In this document: one piece after another, positions 39,705 to 51,180 of the stretch
Position numbering within the stretch: the stretch's first letter is position 1
How the letters are laid out: each line of letters begins with the position of its first letter
NCBI GenBank assembly: GCA_905160935.1
Contig: CAJHZI010000495.1
Location: 329,001-393,000, forward strand
DNA length: 64,000 bases
Direction of reading: 5' to 3'
Source of the DNA: Enchytraeus crypticus
Taxonomy: Eukaryota > Annelida > Clitellata > Enchytraeida > Enchytraeidae
Made by a program: the position numbers and the translations under genes
Notes under the pieces: generated by a model
Seen by the model: the letters and a program-made list of their open reading frames with translations, nothing else
Databases searched by the model: none
Told to the model about the DNA's origin: nothing

Positions 39705-41645
39705 GCGAGTTTCATTGAAGCTTTCATTGTAACTTGTGATTTTGTTGGTATCTAATCGTGAATCCCGTAGGTCTATATTTATAGACATTACTGTCGTGAT
39801 CATGTCTAGATGGAACGCACATTTATTTACTCGCACAATAATCGCGTAGAATGTTTTTCTTACGGTCAAAGTGTAATTATTTAAAGCATTGAAATTTTAC
39901 TGCAAAACATTTAATTTGTAGCTTTTGTCTAATGTAAATGCAACATAATTAATTGAATAATCAAATGCTAGAATTGGAGAAAAATGCTCGTTGTCAGCTT
40001 GGATGTTTCTGACTCATTGTCTGAGCAATGTCAGAATAATGTAAACATAGATTTAAACGTTAACTTATCAGATTTAATAGTAATAGTAACATAAAATGTT
40101 TAGCGGCCGTTTTCTCTTACCATTATACTGTCAGGGACGTTTTTAGTGATGGTATCACTAAAACTACGATTTTTTAAAGAAATCTCCGAATACCTGTTAG
40201 ATTTTTTTGTGTAATCTAGTAAATTAATACTTGATATACAGATATACAGAACTTTGTGATATTGTAAGTGATGCTTTGTGTGTATTGTACTTTGATGCTA
40301 TATATTTGCTGTAACTTCTGTCGTATCGATGCATTCCAAACCTCAACTTACAGTTGAAACGCTTTATGTGGTCTATACTGGTAGTGTACTGATCTCTGCT
40401 ATAACTTGATTCTCTTGTGCGCTTTAATATTCATACGCGAAAACATTGAAAAATTCAGTAGTTAGAATTATAGTTAAAGTTCTTTTATTGATAGCGGTAA
40501 TTAAAATTTTATAGTTACAGTTATGTTATTGGTAGCAGTGATTTGAATTTTAGTTAAAGTTCAGTTACTGATGGCGGTAATTTGAATTTTAGTTACAGTT
40601 CAGTTATTGGTGGCAGTAATTTGAATTTTGCGTCCAGTTCTGTTATTGGTAGCAGTAATTTGAATTTTAGTTACAGTTGTGTTATCTGTTATTGGTAGCA
40701 GTAATTTGAATTTTAGTTGTAGCAGTAAAATTTGAATTTTAGTTACAGTTCTGTAATTGATAGCAGTAATTAGAATTTTAGTTAAAGTTTGTTGTTAGTA
40801 ATATTATTTAGAGTTATTGTTTATAGCCGTGTTTTAAACGAGATTCCCGAGTGGTGGGTAGGGTTTTCCACTATAAAGTATTAGTTTTGCAAATGATGTG
40901 TCATAGTTCATTTTTACTTTATAACCCCTACACACGTTAAGTAATAATTTGAAATTGGAAATTCGTATTTAATATAATATTCTACGGCCTAGATTTTAAC
41001 TCCCCCCCCCCCAAGGACTACTCCCCTAGTATAGTTCTACGGCCTAGATTTTAACTCCCCCCCAAGGACTACTCCCCTAGTATAGTATTGAATGTATTGT
41101 GTTAGTTAAGATAAGCAGAACTTTGTTATCTTTAATTGTTGACTCGTGATTTCATTTGAATATTGCGCGTTGTATTATTTATGCGAATCGTTATTCTAGA
41201 GCACGTAGGATCATCTAAAAGCTTGCACGCTATATTCCTAATCTTTTGTGACGAATACACGTACATGTATTTATGTATATTTATGTATATATGTTTGCAT
41301 TGACGGGCGTTGCAATTTATAGGGAATAGCGTGATGTGATTTGTATGTCACATGTTTATAGCGGTAGTTACTTATATACTTTTTCTATGCTGATTAGTTT
41401 AATTAGTAACACAGTTGCCTGAGAAAAAAGACGATAAGAGATTGAGTTTGTCAAAGTGAGACAAAAAACATTTTGTATAGGAACATGTCACTGTGGCACA
41501 AAGGTGGTGTAAAGAACTTATGAGAATTGTGATATAAAACAGTGCAGATCAATTGGTTATTGCAACGGTGTCTTTATCATCTTCTTTTGGTTATAAATAG
41601 TTTTATCGCTGCTATTTTAATTAACTACATAGCATATATACTATA
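39705..41645. other. Intergenic, two local duplications
   Basis: Irregular 40-60-bp repeats of tggtagcagtaatttgaatt lie at 40485-40800. A 56-bp duplication with poly-C (tctacggcctagattttaac) is at 40981-41085. No exon is supported. Confidence 0.6.
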
Positions 41646-41669
41646 CTGCACTTTATGTATAGAATGAAT

Positions 41670-42055
41670 GACCTATATTGGCATAATGACCTCTATTGGC
41701 ACGATGACCTTTAGAATTACCTTTTTTATCACAATGACCTATAGAATGTCCTCTATTGGCACGATGACCTATAGAATGACCTCTATTGGCATGATGACCT
41801 ATAGAATGACCTCTATTGGCACGATGACCTATAGAATGACCTCTATGGGCACGATGACCTATAGAATGACCTCTATTGGCACGATAACCTATAGAATGAC
41901 CTATTGGCACGATGACCTATAGAATGGCCTTTATTGGCACAATGACCACTAGAATGACCTCTATTGGCACGATGACCTTTACAATGACCTCTATTGGCAC
42001 GATGACCAATAGAATGACCTCTATTGGCACGATGACCAATAGAATGACCTCTGTT
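41670..42055 (+). repeat. 30-bp minisatellite
   Basis: About thirteen units of gacctatagaatgacctcta followed by ttggcacgat. It is open in frames on both strands, but I see no evidence of coding. Confidence 0.95.
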
Positions 42056-42059
42056 ATCA

Positions 42060-43165
42060 GATTGCTGAGATGACCTTCAAGGCTAACTAGCCAATTGAAA
42101 GTCGTCCGTTCTCAATGTCCTGGTCACGATTCACCATATCCTATAAATCTGTTTTCTTTTCTCATTTACTCTTCCACTTCGTTAAATTTGATGCTTGATA
42201 TTTCTCCATACAGTGACAGAAATCTGGGAAATTTTTTCTCGGTGAATTAAGGAATTCTCGAGTGAAATTAACTATCGGAGAGATTCGAATGGAGAGTAGG
42301 GAATCTTTAGGTATTTTTTTTAATTTCTAAGTGATATCAGAGCGAGGGTGTCTTCAGAAGTCTGCCCTCTAGTGATAAAGTACCTTTATTGTGTAGATAA
42401 ACTCAGAAATACTCTTCTACGGAAGAAATATTGATTCTCAAAGATTAATTGCTTGATTGATTAATTGATGATTAGTCCCCTGATTGATTGAATGTTTGAA
42501 TGGTTTTCTGAATGGATTGACTGTTGGAGTGACTAATGTGTGCTAGTGCTAACAGTATGCTCGATATTTCATTCCTTACGTGTTACCAGTAATTATTGAA
42601 TTTATGAATAAATGTCTGTAATGATAATAAATGTCTTTATAATAAATGTCTTTGTTTTACTACCAGTCTTTTAAATATTTAATTACTTTTTGTGACCAGC
42701 TCGACATAAATCCAAAAGGTCTGTTTCATAGGCCAACTAGTTAAACCTCTGACAATCGACTTTGCCTTGTCCATACCTAATGTATCTCATATAGCATGAG
42801 GAAAATACGGATTACGAGGTGGCACCTATCTTATTTTATAGGTGAATTTACTGTTTATTAGGCTTGTGTATTTGTTAATTGTATTTATAATTCAGAACGA
42901 TGAATTTAATTTTTCTGTTTTTTTTAATGCTTAAGTTTCTGTAACAACTTTAAATTAACATATGTTTTTTTGATTTTGTTTGTTTCTTTATACAAAAAGA
43001 CGTTTTTTAAATTTAAAAAACATTTGTTTTAAAACAAGCTCATATCTCTACTCTGGTGTACATGTATGCTATAGTGTACGCCTTCTTGTGTACGCTCTAT
43101 AGTGTATGCTGTAGTTAGTCTAGTCTATACTTTATCGTGTAAAAAGTAAACACGCACTACTTAGT
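42060..43165. other. Intergenic AT-rich DNA
   Basis: No gene, array or repeat family recognised. Confidence 0.4.
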
Positions 43166-43169
43166 GAAA

Positions 43170-43345
43170 CGATCAGCTATGTTGATATCTATCACTTTTT
43201 AATACCACCTGTTGAAACCATTAGACGATTTTAATCATTTTCCGTGTAACCAGTCCTGTGAATGATCGAGATTTTACTCTCGGATCAGCGCGGATAGGAT
43301 TAGAATCCACGAGAGTTAAAAATTCACCAGTCCTTTAAAACATGA
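43170..43345 (-). repeat. tRNA-derived SINE, family B
   Basis: Reverse copy with gatcagctatgttgatatct, gagattttactctcggatc and ggattagaatccacgag. Confidence 0.72.
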
Positions 43346-43734
43346 CACCATTACGACTACGCTATTGAGACATTCAAAGTAGTCGTAATTCATTCATTCG
43401 AATTGTTCAGAAAGTAAAACCTTCGAAATTCTCTGGATTGGTACCGTAGCAATTGCCAACGGTTTTGCAAATGAAATTCTAAGGAATAAATGTCGCAATG
43501 TAATTTCAGTTAATTTAATGCTTATAGTTTATCTAATTTTACGTTCTTTAAAGTATATTGTTACGACATTTGTCTATAAGAATAAGAAGAGGAGTGTAAA
43601 TATATGTTATTGAACAGCTTAAATTACGGCACTTCTATTCTAAGAACATACAGACTGATACAGTGTTTGGCAAGGCATTGTTTTAAATGATTTTAAACAG
43701 AAATCAAATTCATCAAACTGAAAATAATTTTAAA

Positions 43735-43798
43735 TTCAAAATCATTTCTCTTTAGAAAATAATTTTAAATTCAAAATCATTTCTCTTTAGGTTTGAAA
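43735..43798. repeat. 33-bp tandem duplication
   Basis: The text aattttaaattcaaaatcat with ttctctttag occurs twice in a row. Confidence 0.88.
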
Positions 43799-43924
43799 AA
43801 TGATATTTAAGGCCTGTGTAGAGTGTCGTTATTTAACTCAATTGTTTAGGATAAGTGTTTACATTGCGATATTAGAGGAAAATCAAATGTAATAACAAAT
43901 GTAATAATGAAATTTAATTATATA

Positions 43925-44235
43925 ACTACAACAACAAAGTGTTACTGTTTTCTATGACAGCATTGGGCACTATGGAACCAAATAAAAACCGATGAGCATA
44001 ATGAGGGGTCCATAAATGGTGCAAGCCAAAATCCGACCTACTAGCGGAATGGAGTTTAGGTGTTGGTCTTAGTTCGTAGAAGGTTGGTGGATAGGAAAAA
44101 TCAATGAGAAAAGCTTTCAATCGCCTATGAAACTGTTCGTGTAGTAGGAAAGGCTGATCAGGAGTAGATGAGGGGGTGCACAGAGCAAAAGGAAGGGAAT
44201 TCCAGATCTGCGGGGCAGCATGCTGGCTATTATTG
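43925..44235 (+). repeat. Dispersed repeat family, long copy
   Basis: It runs from gtgttactgttttctatgac through gatgagcataatgagggg to tccagatctgcgggg. A reverse partial copy is at 44450-44585 and a reverse long copy at 50800-51180. Together they define an element of about 300-380 bases, without coding capacity. Confidence 0.65.
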
Positions 44236-44589
44236 ATATATTATTTTATATATTATTTTTGTATTATTTACTATATATATATATTTAAACTTGTGTGAGC
44301 CAGATTTGAATGAAAGTTTTAATGATCTGAACTGATCAAACTGGAATATGTAAAATTTGAGAAACGAAATAATAATCATTTGATGCAACTAAAGTTTACA
44401 TTCTAAATATTTGTGTAAAGTTAGCCTGTAAACCTCCTTTTTGTTAATTTCCTTTTTCTTTGGATTTGAAATTTGCACCATTTTGGACCTACCTTTTGCT
44501 CACTGGTTTGGATTTGTCTCAGTAGTGCTTGTTGTTCACATGAACGTTTTTAGCACTCTAATTGTTGTTAACTTCTCATGCTATGCTGT

Positions 44590-45185
44590 GGGGAAAATAT
44601 AAATAATATATTGCAAATAATAACATGTAAATAATTGAACTTTTCATAAATTCAATTTTCTTTTTTTTAGAAATTAACCCAAAGCCAAGTTCAGATCTGA
44701 ATCTTCCATTAGCGTTCAGATTCCTTTTCTTTGGACTTTTCGGTCAACTTTCAGCTTGGGTTTTTAATATTTCTAAATCCTGACGCAACAAAGATACCGC
44801 AAGGCCTAGTGTTATCCATCAGAGCATTTCGGTGCGATTTCTAGCTGAATCGGCCTCTTCAAGTGCCTTTAATTTGTGCCTGCAAAATACAAAATTAACA
44901 AAATTATACACCCACCTAACATTGTTTAACTGATTATTTGCAGGTATGTTGCATGACAGTGTTGTAATTGCTATAGTATTTTAGAAATTCACGGTTTGAT
45001 CTGTTTGAGCTGTCTAGTTTCCACCCTACCATTTTCTGCCATTTGAATGAAGACTGATGGATCGTCGAATAATAGATCAACACAAAGAACCGTTAATTGG
45101 TAATAAAATAGTTCATTAATTCTTCATTATTTCTCAATTGCAGTCATCATACTGCACTTGTTTTGTTTTTTTGTATGGTATATGC
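44590..45185. other. Intergenic AT-rich DNA
   Basis: No exon supported; upstream exons of the zinc-finger gene could hide here. Confidence 0.4.
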
Positions 45186-45204
45186 TGTGTTTTGATCTAA
45201 TAAA

Positions 45205-45208
45205 CATA

Positions 45209-45253
<45 letters not shown>

Positions 45254-45283
45254 TTCTCTGTCTCTCTCTCTCTCTCTCTCTTA
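45205..45283. repeat. CT microsatellite
   Basis: TCTC run directly before a 5S-derived SINE copy. Confidence 0.9.
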
Positions 45284-45361
45284 CAGAGTGTCCTTGTTTA
45301 GTTTCTGTTTTTTAGTTTTCTTTAATTCCTCATACCTCTTCATGTTCATTAGTAACCTTTT

Positions 45362-45500
45362 GATGCAATCATTACAGCCGGGGTAGATTTATGAATAAAC
45401 TTCCCCAACACCCAGAGTTTTTGTTCGTTCTAAGCTGTCAACACTCGGTCTTCCATGATAGTTATCCTTTCAAGTACTAACTGTGCTTATCTTGCTTATC
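45362..45500 (-). repeat. 5S-derived SINE, partial
   Basis: It contains cattacagccggggtagatt, agctgtcaacactcggtctt and caagtactaactg. Confidence 0.68.
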
Positions 45501-45631
45501 TCCATTGCTTATCTTGGTTTATTAGTGTGCATGCTAAACCATGTGTGATGATTTTAAATTAAAGATTAATTCTAAATTAATTTTTTAAAACATGCATAGA
45601 ATTTAATTTAGTAATTATTTTTTAAATAGAA

Positions 45632-45640
45632 TATATATAT

Positions 45641-45717
<77 letters not shown>

Positions 45718-45729
45718 ATATATATATAT

Positions 45730-45775
<46 letters not shown>
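45632..45775. repeat. TA microsatellite
   Basis: Long TA run with a few CA interruptions. Confidence 0.92.
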
Positions 45776-45934
45776 CCTATATGTCATGCTTAATTAAAAT
45801 ATCATTTCTGAGAAAGTTTTAGAATCTATAAATTAATGGAATGATTTTATATATACCAGAGTACCGCTTCGTCAAAAGTAAAAAAATTGAAAGTCAAATA
45901 TCTTTAGGTTTTGTTACTTACTACATATTGCAGT

Positions 45935-46179
45935 CCTATATTGATAGGACTGAAGTAAGAGGTCAGAGCTAACGATGGACTGGAATATTTATTGTACTTT
46001 ATTGTACTATGTTGATAGGAATGTTGATATAACAGAGTACAGAGCTAATGATGGACTGGTGTATTTATTGTACTATGTTGATAGGACTGCTGTATATAAC
46101 AGAGTACAGAGCTAACAATGGACTGGTTTATTTATTGTACTCTATTGTACTATGTTGATAGGACTGCAGTATATAACAG
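45935..46179 (+). repeat. Acceptor-echo array of zinc-finger exon A
   Basis: Copies of cagagctaacgatggactgg at 45964, 46040 and 46107 precede the real one at 46184, each followed by tatttattgta and gttgatagga. Confidence 0.93.
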
Positions 46180-46295
46180 AGTACAGAGCTAACGATGGAC
46201 TGGTTTACTGGTGTAATCAGTGTGAAATGAGCTGCCCCTCAGTACATCTCATGATCGGACATGCGAGCAGTAAACTGCATCGACTAAAATACATG
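46180..46295 (+). CDS. Zinc-finger exon A (C2H2 U1-like finger)
   Basis: The acceptor is taken as ATAACAG at 46173-46179; NAGs a few bases later are possible. The donor is GTATCT, starting a CT microsatellite. It encodes EYRANDGLVYWCNQCEMSC and the rest of the finger. Three upstream copies contain the first coding bases. Confidence 0.85.
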
Positions 46296-46296
46296 G

Positions 46297-46355
<59 letters not shown>

Positions 46356-46374
46356 CTCTATTTCTCTATCTCTC

Positions 46375-46461
<87 letters not shown>

Positions 46462-49400
46462 CTGTATCTTTCTCTCTTTATGTATCTCTCTCTTTCTGTA
46501 TCTATCCATCTCTCTCGCTATCTCTCTCTCTTTCCCTCTCTCTCTCTCTCTCTGTGAATTTTCTGGTGCATACTCGTAATATACAACTCGATTCTATCTT
46601 CTATCATATTATTCTTTCATGGTAGGTTTAATATGTACATAAATGTTGTTTCCTTCTCAGATTATAACTCGTTGACTGATAAACATGATTGACTGATTGA
46701 TTAATTAATTGATTGATTGATTGAATGATTAATTGATTGATAAATTGATTGATCAGTAAATTGTATAATTGATTGATTGTTTTGCAGAAACGTCACTACC
46801 TTACACAACGTCATAATAATATAATAACAAAGTCATAACTTAGTGGATAACATGACTGATTGATTGCTTAATTAATTGATTGAGTAATTAATCAATCAAT
46901 TGATTAATAAATTAAGTGATTGATTGGCTGCGTGCAGCAATGACGTAGCATTCACTGCATTCTATCTCTCAGTCAGTTTTAGAGACGGACTTATTGCTTA
47001 GTAGATGAAAATGATTGATTGATTGATTAATCAATTGATTGAATGATTGATTAATTGATTTAATTAATTAATTAATTGATTAATAAATTAACTGATTGAT
47101 TGTTTGACTCACAGCAGCGACACTACCTAAGCTACGTGCAGGCAGTACAGTCTAGTCAGAACGAGGCCGCGGTGCTGCTGGAGTACGCTCGTATCATAGA
47201 ACAGGCTGAAGGTCGTCAGGCAATTGTCTCCAACAGTGACCTCGACCTTTCTGCACTTCTCATGTACACGGGCTTGACCCCGGATAAATCAGTTATCCCA
47301 ACGGCTGCCGGTCTCGAAGGTGACTCTTCATTCTCATTTTTTAAATGTTTCCTTGCCGAGTCTCGGAAGCTTATCTAGAAAAATAGATCATCAACATTTT
47401 CCCTTAAATCCCAGTCTAACCAAGGTCGATCTTGGAAATAAATATATCAAGTTTAATGTCCTTTCCTTATTCAAAGATGATGGTAAGGATGTCCAAATAG
47501 CACGTGTCATTCAAGAGGAATTTATCCAAACTGATTTGTGAAAATGCGTGCTGAAGGAGTTTTTGCGCAATTCAGAACTTTGTATTCTTAAAGGGTTGTA
47601 CATTTTGTTTTACAGTTCTACAGATACTTTAGTTTACTTATATTTACAGATACTTTACACAACCCAAATTGCTGGCAATTCCGGAAAGATTTTGTTAATA
47701 ATGCTGAATGCGAAATAATTCATTTGCCGAGAAGGAAATGAAAGCAATATTGGAAGCTGCATTTTCAGTGCAGATTGAACAATAAAGTTGATGGAGGCTT
47801 TCCTTTTATAACTGTATACATTTGTTGGCACTGACATTATCATAAATGAGTGAGGTGAGAGATTGTTAATCGCAATATGTACCATGAACTTCTCCTATTT
47901 ATATTTAGCAATAATATTATTAATCATGCAGCATCCAAAGGTCCTCAGAAGGAAAATGAGATGACATCAGGGTTTTCTGTTCCAGTGACTGACCAACGAA
48001 GTCCTTTTGAAAGTGCTTCGGTTTGCTTCATTTATATGTTTCATTTAACGGTTATTGAGCTTTCTCGCTCCCTCACTGACTATCTCTCGCTGTCTCTCTC
48101 TCCCTCTCTCTCTCTCGCTGTCAGTGAGCTTCCTAATGGCAGACCCATGCCGTGTAGACTATTCCAAACCTTTCTATCCTCAGCATTCATTAAATATATA
48201 TATCTCTATTCTAACAGAACTGATAAATATAACAGATAACCGAACTGATCGTTTTGATAAGTATGTTTTGTTATTTCTATGTTAGCAAAAAACATAACTT
48301 ATCATTTTGATAAGTATGTTTGTTATTTTGACGATAACAGATAACATAACTGATTATTTTGATAAATTTGTTTTTAAATTTTGATGTTAACAGATAACAG
48401 AACTTATCATTTTGATAAGTATATTTTGTTATTTTGATATTAACAGAAACCATAACTTATCATTTTGATAAGTATGTTTTGTTATGTCGATGTTAACATA
48501 TAACAGAATTTATCATTTTGATAAGTATGTTTTGTTATTTTGATGTTAACAGATAACAGAACTGATCATCTTGATAAGTAGGCCTATGTTTTGTTATTTT
48601 GATGTTAACAGATAACATAACTGACCATTGCGATTAGTATGTTTTGTTATTTTGATGTTAACAGATAACAGAACTGATCATCTAGATAAGTAGGCCTATG
48701 TTTTGTTATTTTGATGTTAACAGATAACATAACTGACCATTGTGATTAGTATGTTTTGTTATTTTGATGTTAACAGATTACAGAACTGGTGCACAAGCTG
48801 TCTATGAGAGCCGGCTGCAAGAGCGTCTCAGAATTTCTCAAACCTTACGTAAGCTGCTCCATTTGTCGTCTTTCAAAATAGAGATCTTCTCACATTAGTG
48901 TTCGGGATTTTGATTTTCATCTCTGTGTTTTAATATTCACTTGCTGAATTTAGTTGGAGCACCAAGGCATTGAAGTTACCTTCTTTATATGGGCATATAT
49001 TGGGTATAAATATAAAATAATAAAAATAATATAATATTGGACTGAAATATATGGTTACCATAGGTTCTATAGTATTACGTAGCATAATAATAATTATAAT
49101 AATAATAAAGGTTTAACGTCCGGTTCCTCATCCAAGGATGATGTCAAGGACGAACTCTCAGCACACATTACTGCAGGTCAATTCACCCAGACCAATCTGC
49201 AAAAGAAATTGCTAAGGAGAAGTAAGGTCCTAAACGAAAGCCAGAAAAAAAAAAAAAAATGGTGAGGGTATATCGATTAAAAATCTAGGATTAATGCACA
49301 GTAGACAATTAGTAAACAAATTTGTTATTCTTTACCTCGCAGGGTTTAACCGTTTAGTTTAACCGTTTAGGCTGTCTTGTTCAGCTTTCTTCTTCTTAAT

Positions 49401-49946
49401 TATGCTAGTTAAGAAGTATGTTTGTATTTACTATTATTTTGACAAGAAATCCAAATAAAAAAGTTAGCAGCTAAAAATATTAATAATGGACTATCTTGCG
49501 CTCTTTCGTTTAATATTTGAAATTTCACTTTATACAAAACGTGGTCCATGGTTCAGTTTCCTGCATATCTTAACGGCACTTCTTTGCACTCTAAACAAAT
49601 ATTATTGCATTCAATGGCTTTGATTTTTAACTAGTTAGGTACTAATATGAATAATAATACAGGTTTAACGTCCGTTTCCTCATACAACGATGATGTCAAG
49701 AACGTCCCCCATCACATGTCACCGCAAATCGATTCACCCCATACGATCTGAAAAACATGTGCTCAAGAAAAAGAAAAGATCCTAAACGATGCCGGTCCGA
49801 TGATAAAAAATTGACGAGAGCAATAATTGTTGCTGTTGTTGTTGTAGATGAAACATCTCGTTACGAATGAAGAGGAGGCGACGAAAGCCTTAGAAGCTGC
49901 CAACTTTCTCACTAAAGCTGTTCTCAACTACCGACTGAGCAGTTAA
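46180..49946 (+). CDS. U1/matrin-type zinc-finger protein, five 3' exons, 5' end not found
   Basis: Exons 46180-46295, 47115-47319, 47932-48020, 48777-48848 and 49848-49946 join in phase to about 192 residues ending in TAA. The first carries CNQCEMSCPSVHLMIGHASS followed by KLHR, a C-x2-C-x12-H-x5-H finger of the U1/matrin type used by RNA-binding and splicing proteins. After it come a helical stretch (AAVLLEYARIIEQAEG), a serine/threonine-rich part, and a C-terminal helical block (ITELVHKLSMRAGCKSV, EFLKPY, then NEEEATKALEAANFLTKAVL). I do not recognise a named family. Upstream exons should lie between 39,400 and 46,100 but none could be supported. Three of the five acceptors are embedded in echo arrays. 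Confidence 0.82.
46296..46553. repeat. CT and TA microsatellites after exon A
   Basis: TCTC run, TA run, then CT again; it starts at the donor. Confidence 0.93.
46675..47114 (+). repeat. ~150-bp echo array of zinc-finger exon B with GATT tracts
   Basis: Exon-like starts follow acceptors at 46788 (aaacgtcactacctta) and 46938 (caatgacgtagcattcact), each set in gattgatt and cttagt.gat text. Confidence 0.78.
47115..47319 (+). CDS. Zinc-finger protein exon B
   Basis: The acceptor CACAG is followed by a second CAG, so 47118 is an alternative start. It encodes QRHYLSYVQAVQSSQNEAAV, then LLEYARIIEQAEGRQAIV and DLSALLMYTGLTPDKS. It ends with one base before GTGACT. Confidence 0.85.
47932..48020 (+). 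CDS. Zinc-finger protein exon C
   Basis: The acceptor is ATGCAG and the donor GTTTGC. The joined codon is Ala, then SKGPQKENEMTSGFSVPVTD and QRSPFESAS. It is polar, low in hydrophobic residues and probably disordered. The phase fits both neighbours. Confidence 0.68.
48210..48790 (+). repeat. ~50-60-bp acceptor-echo array of zinc-finger exon D
   Basis: About nine units of gttttgttattttgatgtta then acagataacagaactgatca lead up to TTAACAG|ATTACAGAACTGG. Confidence 0.94.
48777..48848 (+). CDS. Zinc-finger protein exon D
   Basis: The acceptor is TTAACAG and the donor GTAAGC; 24 codons, phase 0. It encodes ITELVHKLSMRAGCKSVSEF and LKPY. The acceptor and first exon bases are the last unit of a long array. 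Confidence 0.82.
49103..49272 (+). repeat. Dispersed repeat 'aacgtccggttcctcatcc' family
   Basis: Full-size copy with ccaaggatgatgtcaagg, gtcaattcacccagacc and gaaagccag, interrupted by a poly-A run. Confidence 0.75.
49657..49812 (+). repeat. Dispersed repeat 'aacgtccgtttcctcat' family
   Basis: Second copy in the zinc-finger gene's last intron, ending 36 bases before the terminal exon. Confidence 0.72.
49848..49946 (+). CDS. Zinc-finger protein terminal exon E
   Basis: The acceptor is TTGTTGTAG. It encodes MKHLVTNEEEATKALEAANF and LTKAVLNYRLSS, then TAA. The strong codon character and amphipathic helix pattern support it. Confidence 0.85.
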   Translation: MKHLVTNEEEATKALEAANFLTKAVLNYRLSS

Positions 49947-50089
49947 TATAGAGTCATTACAGACTTGTTGAAACTGTTTCTCTCGACTTTTCTTCAGGGA
50001 CAGAATTAGTACGAGGGAGAAAACCAGATTGACCTATTTCTTGAAAAGTATTAGTTATAATGGGTGAAAGAATTTAAGGGTAAAGGGCT

Positions 50090-50235
50090 AGAACTTGGAG
50101 GAAGACCGAGACAAGGGAGTTTAGATGATTTGATTATTAATACTTTTTTATTTATAGGTCATTAAGAAAGAGAGTATTAATTGGAAAAGTTAAATGCATT
50201 GGACGTGCTATTAGGCAGGCAGGCAGTGAGAGAGT
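50090..50235 (+). mobile_element. LINE 3' tip, decayed
   Basis: The text ggaggaagaccgagacaagg and gagtttagatgatttga matches the G.GRPRLG.LDDL region of the fragment at 51480, out of frame. Confidence 0.5.
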
Positions 50236-50309
50236 AAGAGTAAGGATTCTACCTCTATTTATATCATCTCTAAACTCTTTCATAACAGACATGCTGGAAT
50301 ACTAAACCT

Positions 50310-50440
50310 GGATTCAAAGCCTGTTAATTGGTGGTCGAGTTAGTAGCGTGTTTGCCTGATATGCAAGCGATCTAAGATTCCAAATCCCGCAGGACTATCT
50401 CTCAACTTATTTAAGAATACTGACGTCTAACTGAGATTTT
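50310..50440 (+). repeat. tRNA-derived SINE, family C
   Basis: It has gtggtcgagttagtagcgtg, tgcctgatatgcaagcgatc and attccaaatcccgcagg. Confidence 0.62.
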
Positions 50441-50799
50441 CTAGGTAGATATTGTTAATATTCCATTGATTTATCACAGTTGTTAATATTCCATTGATTT
50501 ATCATGTGTCTTTAGCCAAACTTAATCGTTTCTAATGTGTTCATTATTTGAATCCATCAACGAGTCAATACGAATTAAATGTCCGGTTCTTCGCCGTAAG
50601 GCAATGTCAGGGACGTCTCTTGCAGACTCTACACAATCAGGCGCCAAAGCACCACACGATAACGACTGAGTACACAGAGACCACAAGAGAAAGCGAGATC
50701 AAAAACAGTGCTGGTCCATGATCCAAGGCAAACGGGACAAAATCTAGACCTATGGCGGAAAGAGATGGTTTAAAATAGAATGTACTCTTCTGTCATAGG

Positions 50800-51180
50800 T
50801 GCTTTCAATGTTTCGTCTGCTGATCGCACTGCCTAGCACATACTAGTAGCAGGTCTATAAGTGCAAGGACTAAGGTCTTGAAGCAGGAGCGGACTGTATG
50901 AGAGGATGGCCTGATTCTAGCTTCTCTATAGCTTCTGTGGGCAAAGAGTTGAAAATTTGGGGGGTGTTGAGCATCGAAACTAGAGGGGTTTTTCCCCTCC
51001 CCCAAATGAGACCAACACGTAAACCGCCATTCCGCTATAACCGTTCCTTGGACTGACCACCCCGATTTTGGCTTGCACAGCTTATGGACCCCTCGCTCTG
51101 CTCATCGGTTGTAATTTGGTTCCACAGTGTTCGATGTTGTCATGGACAACAGTAGCACTGTAATCGTATTGTTGTTGTTG
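50800..51180 (-). repeat. Dispersed repeat family, longest copy
   Basis: Reverse counterpart of 43925-44235; it contains gacccctcgctctgctcatc, ttggttccacagtgttcg and catggacaacagtagcac. Confidence 0.68.

Noticed and set aside
39627-39869. 80-codon minus-strand open frame
   Set aside because: Half of it is the reverse of the 3' UTR minisatellite.
41653-41922. Open frames of about 85 codons on both strands
   Set aside because: A 30-bp repeat divisible by three keeps frames open by itself; there is no start context, splice support or conservation argument.
48128-48195. Exon after CTGTCAG in the zinc-finger gene
   Set aside because: The phase needed from the previous exon gives an immediate TGA, and skipping it joins the neighbouring exons cleanly.
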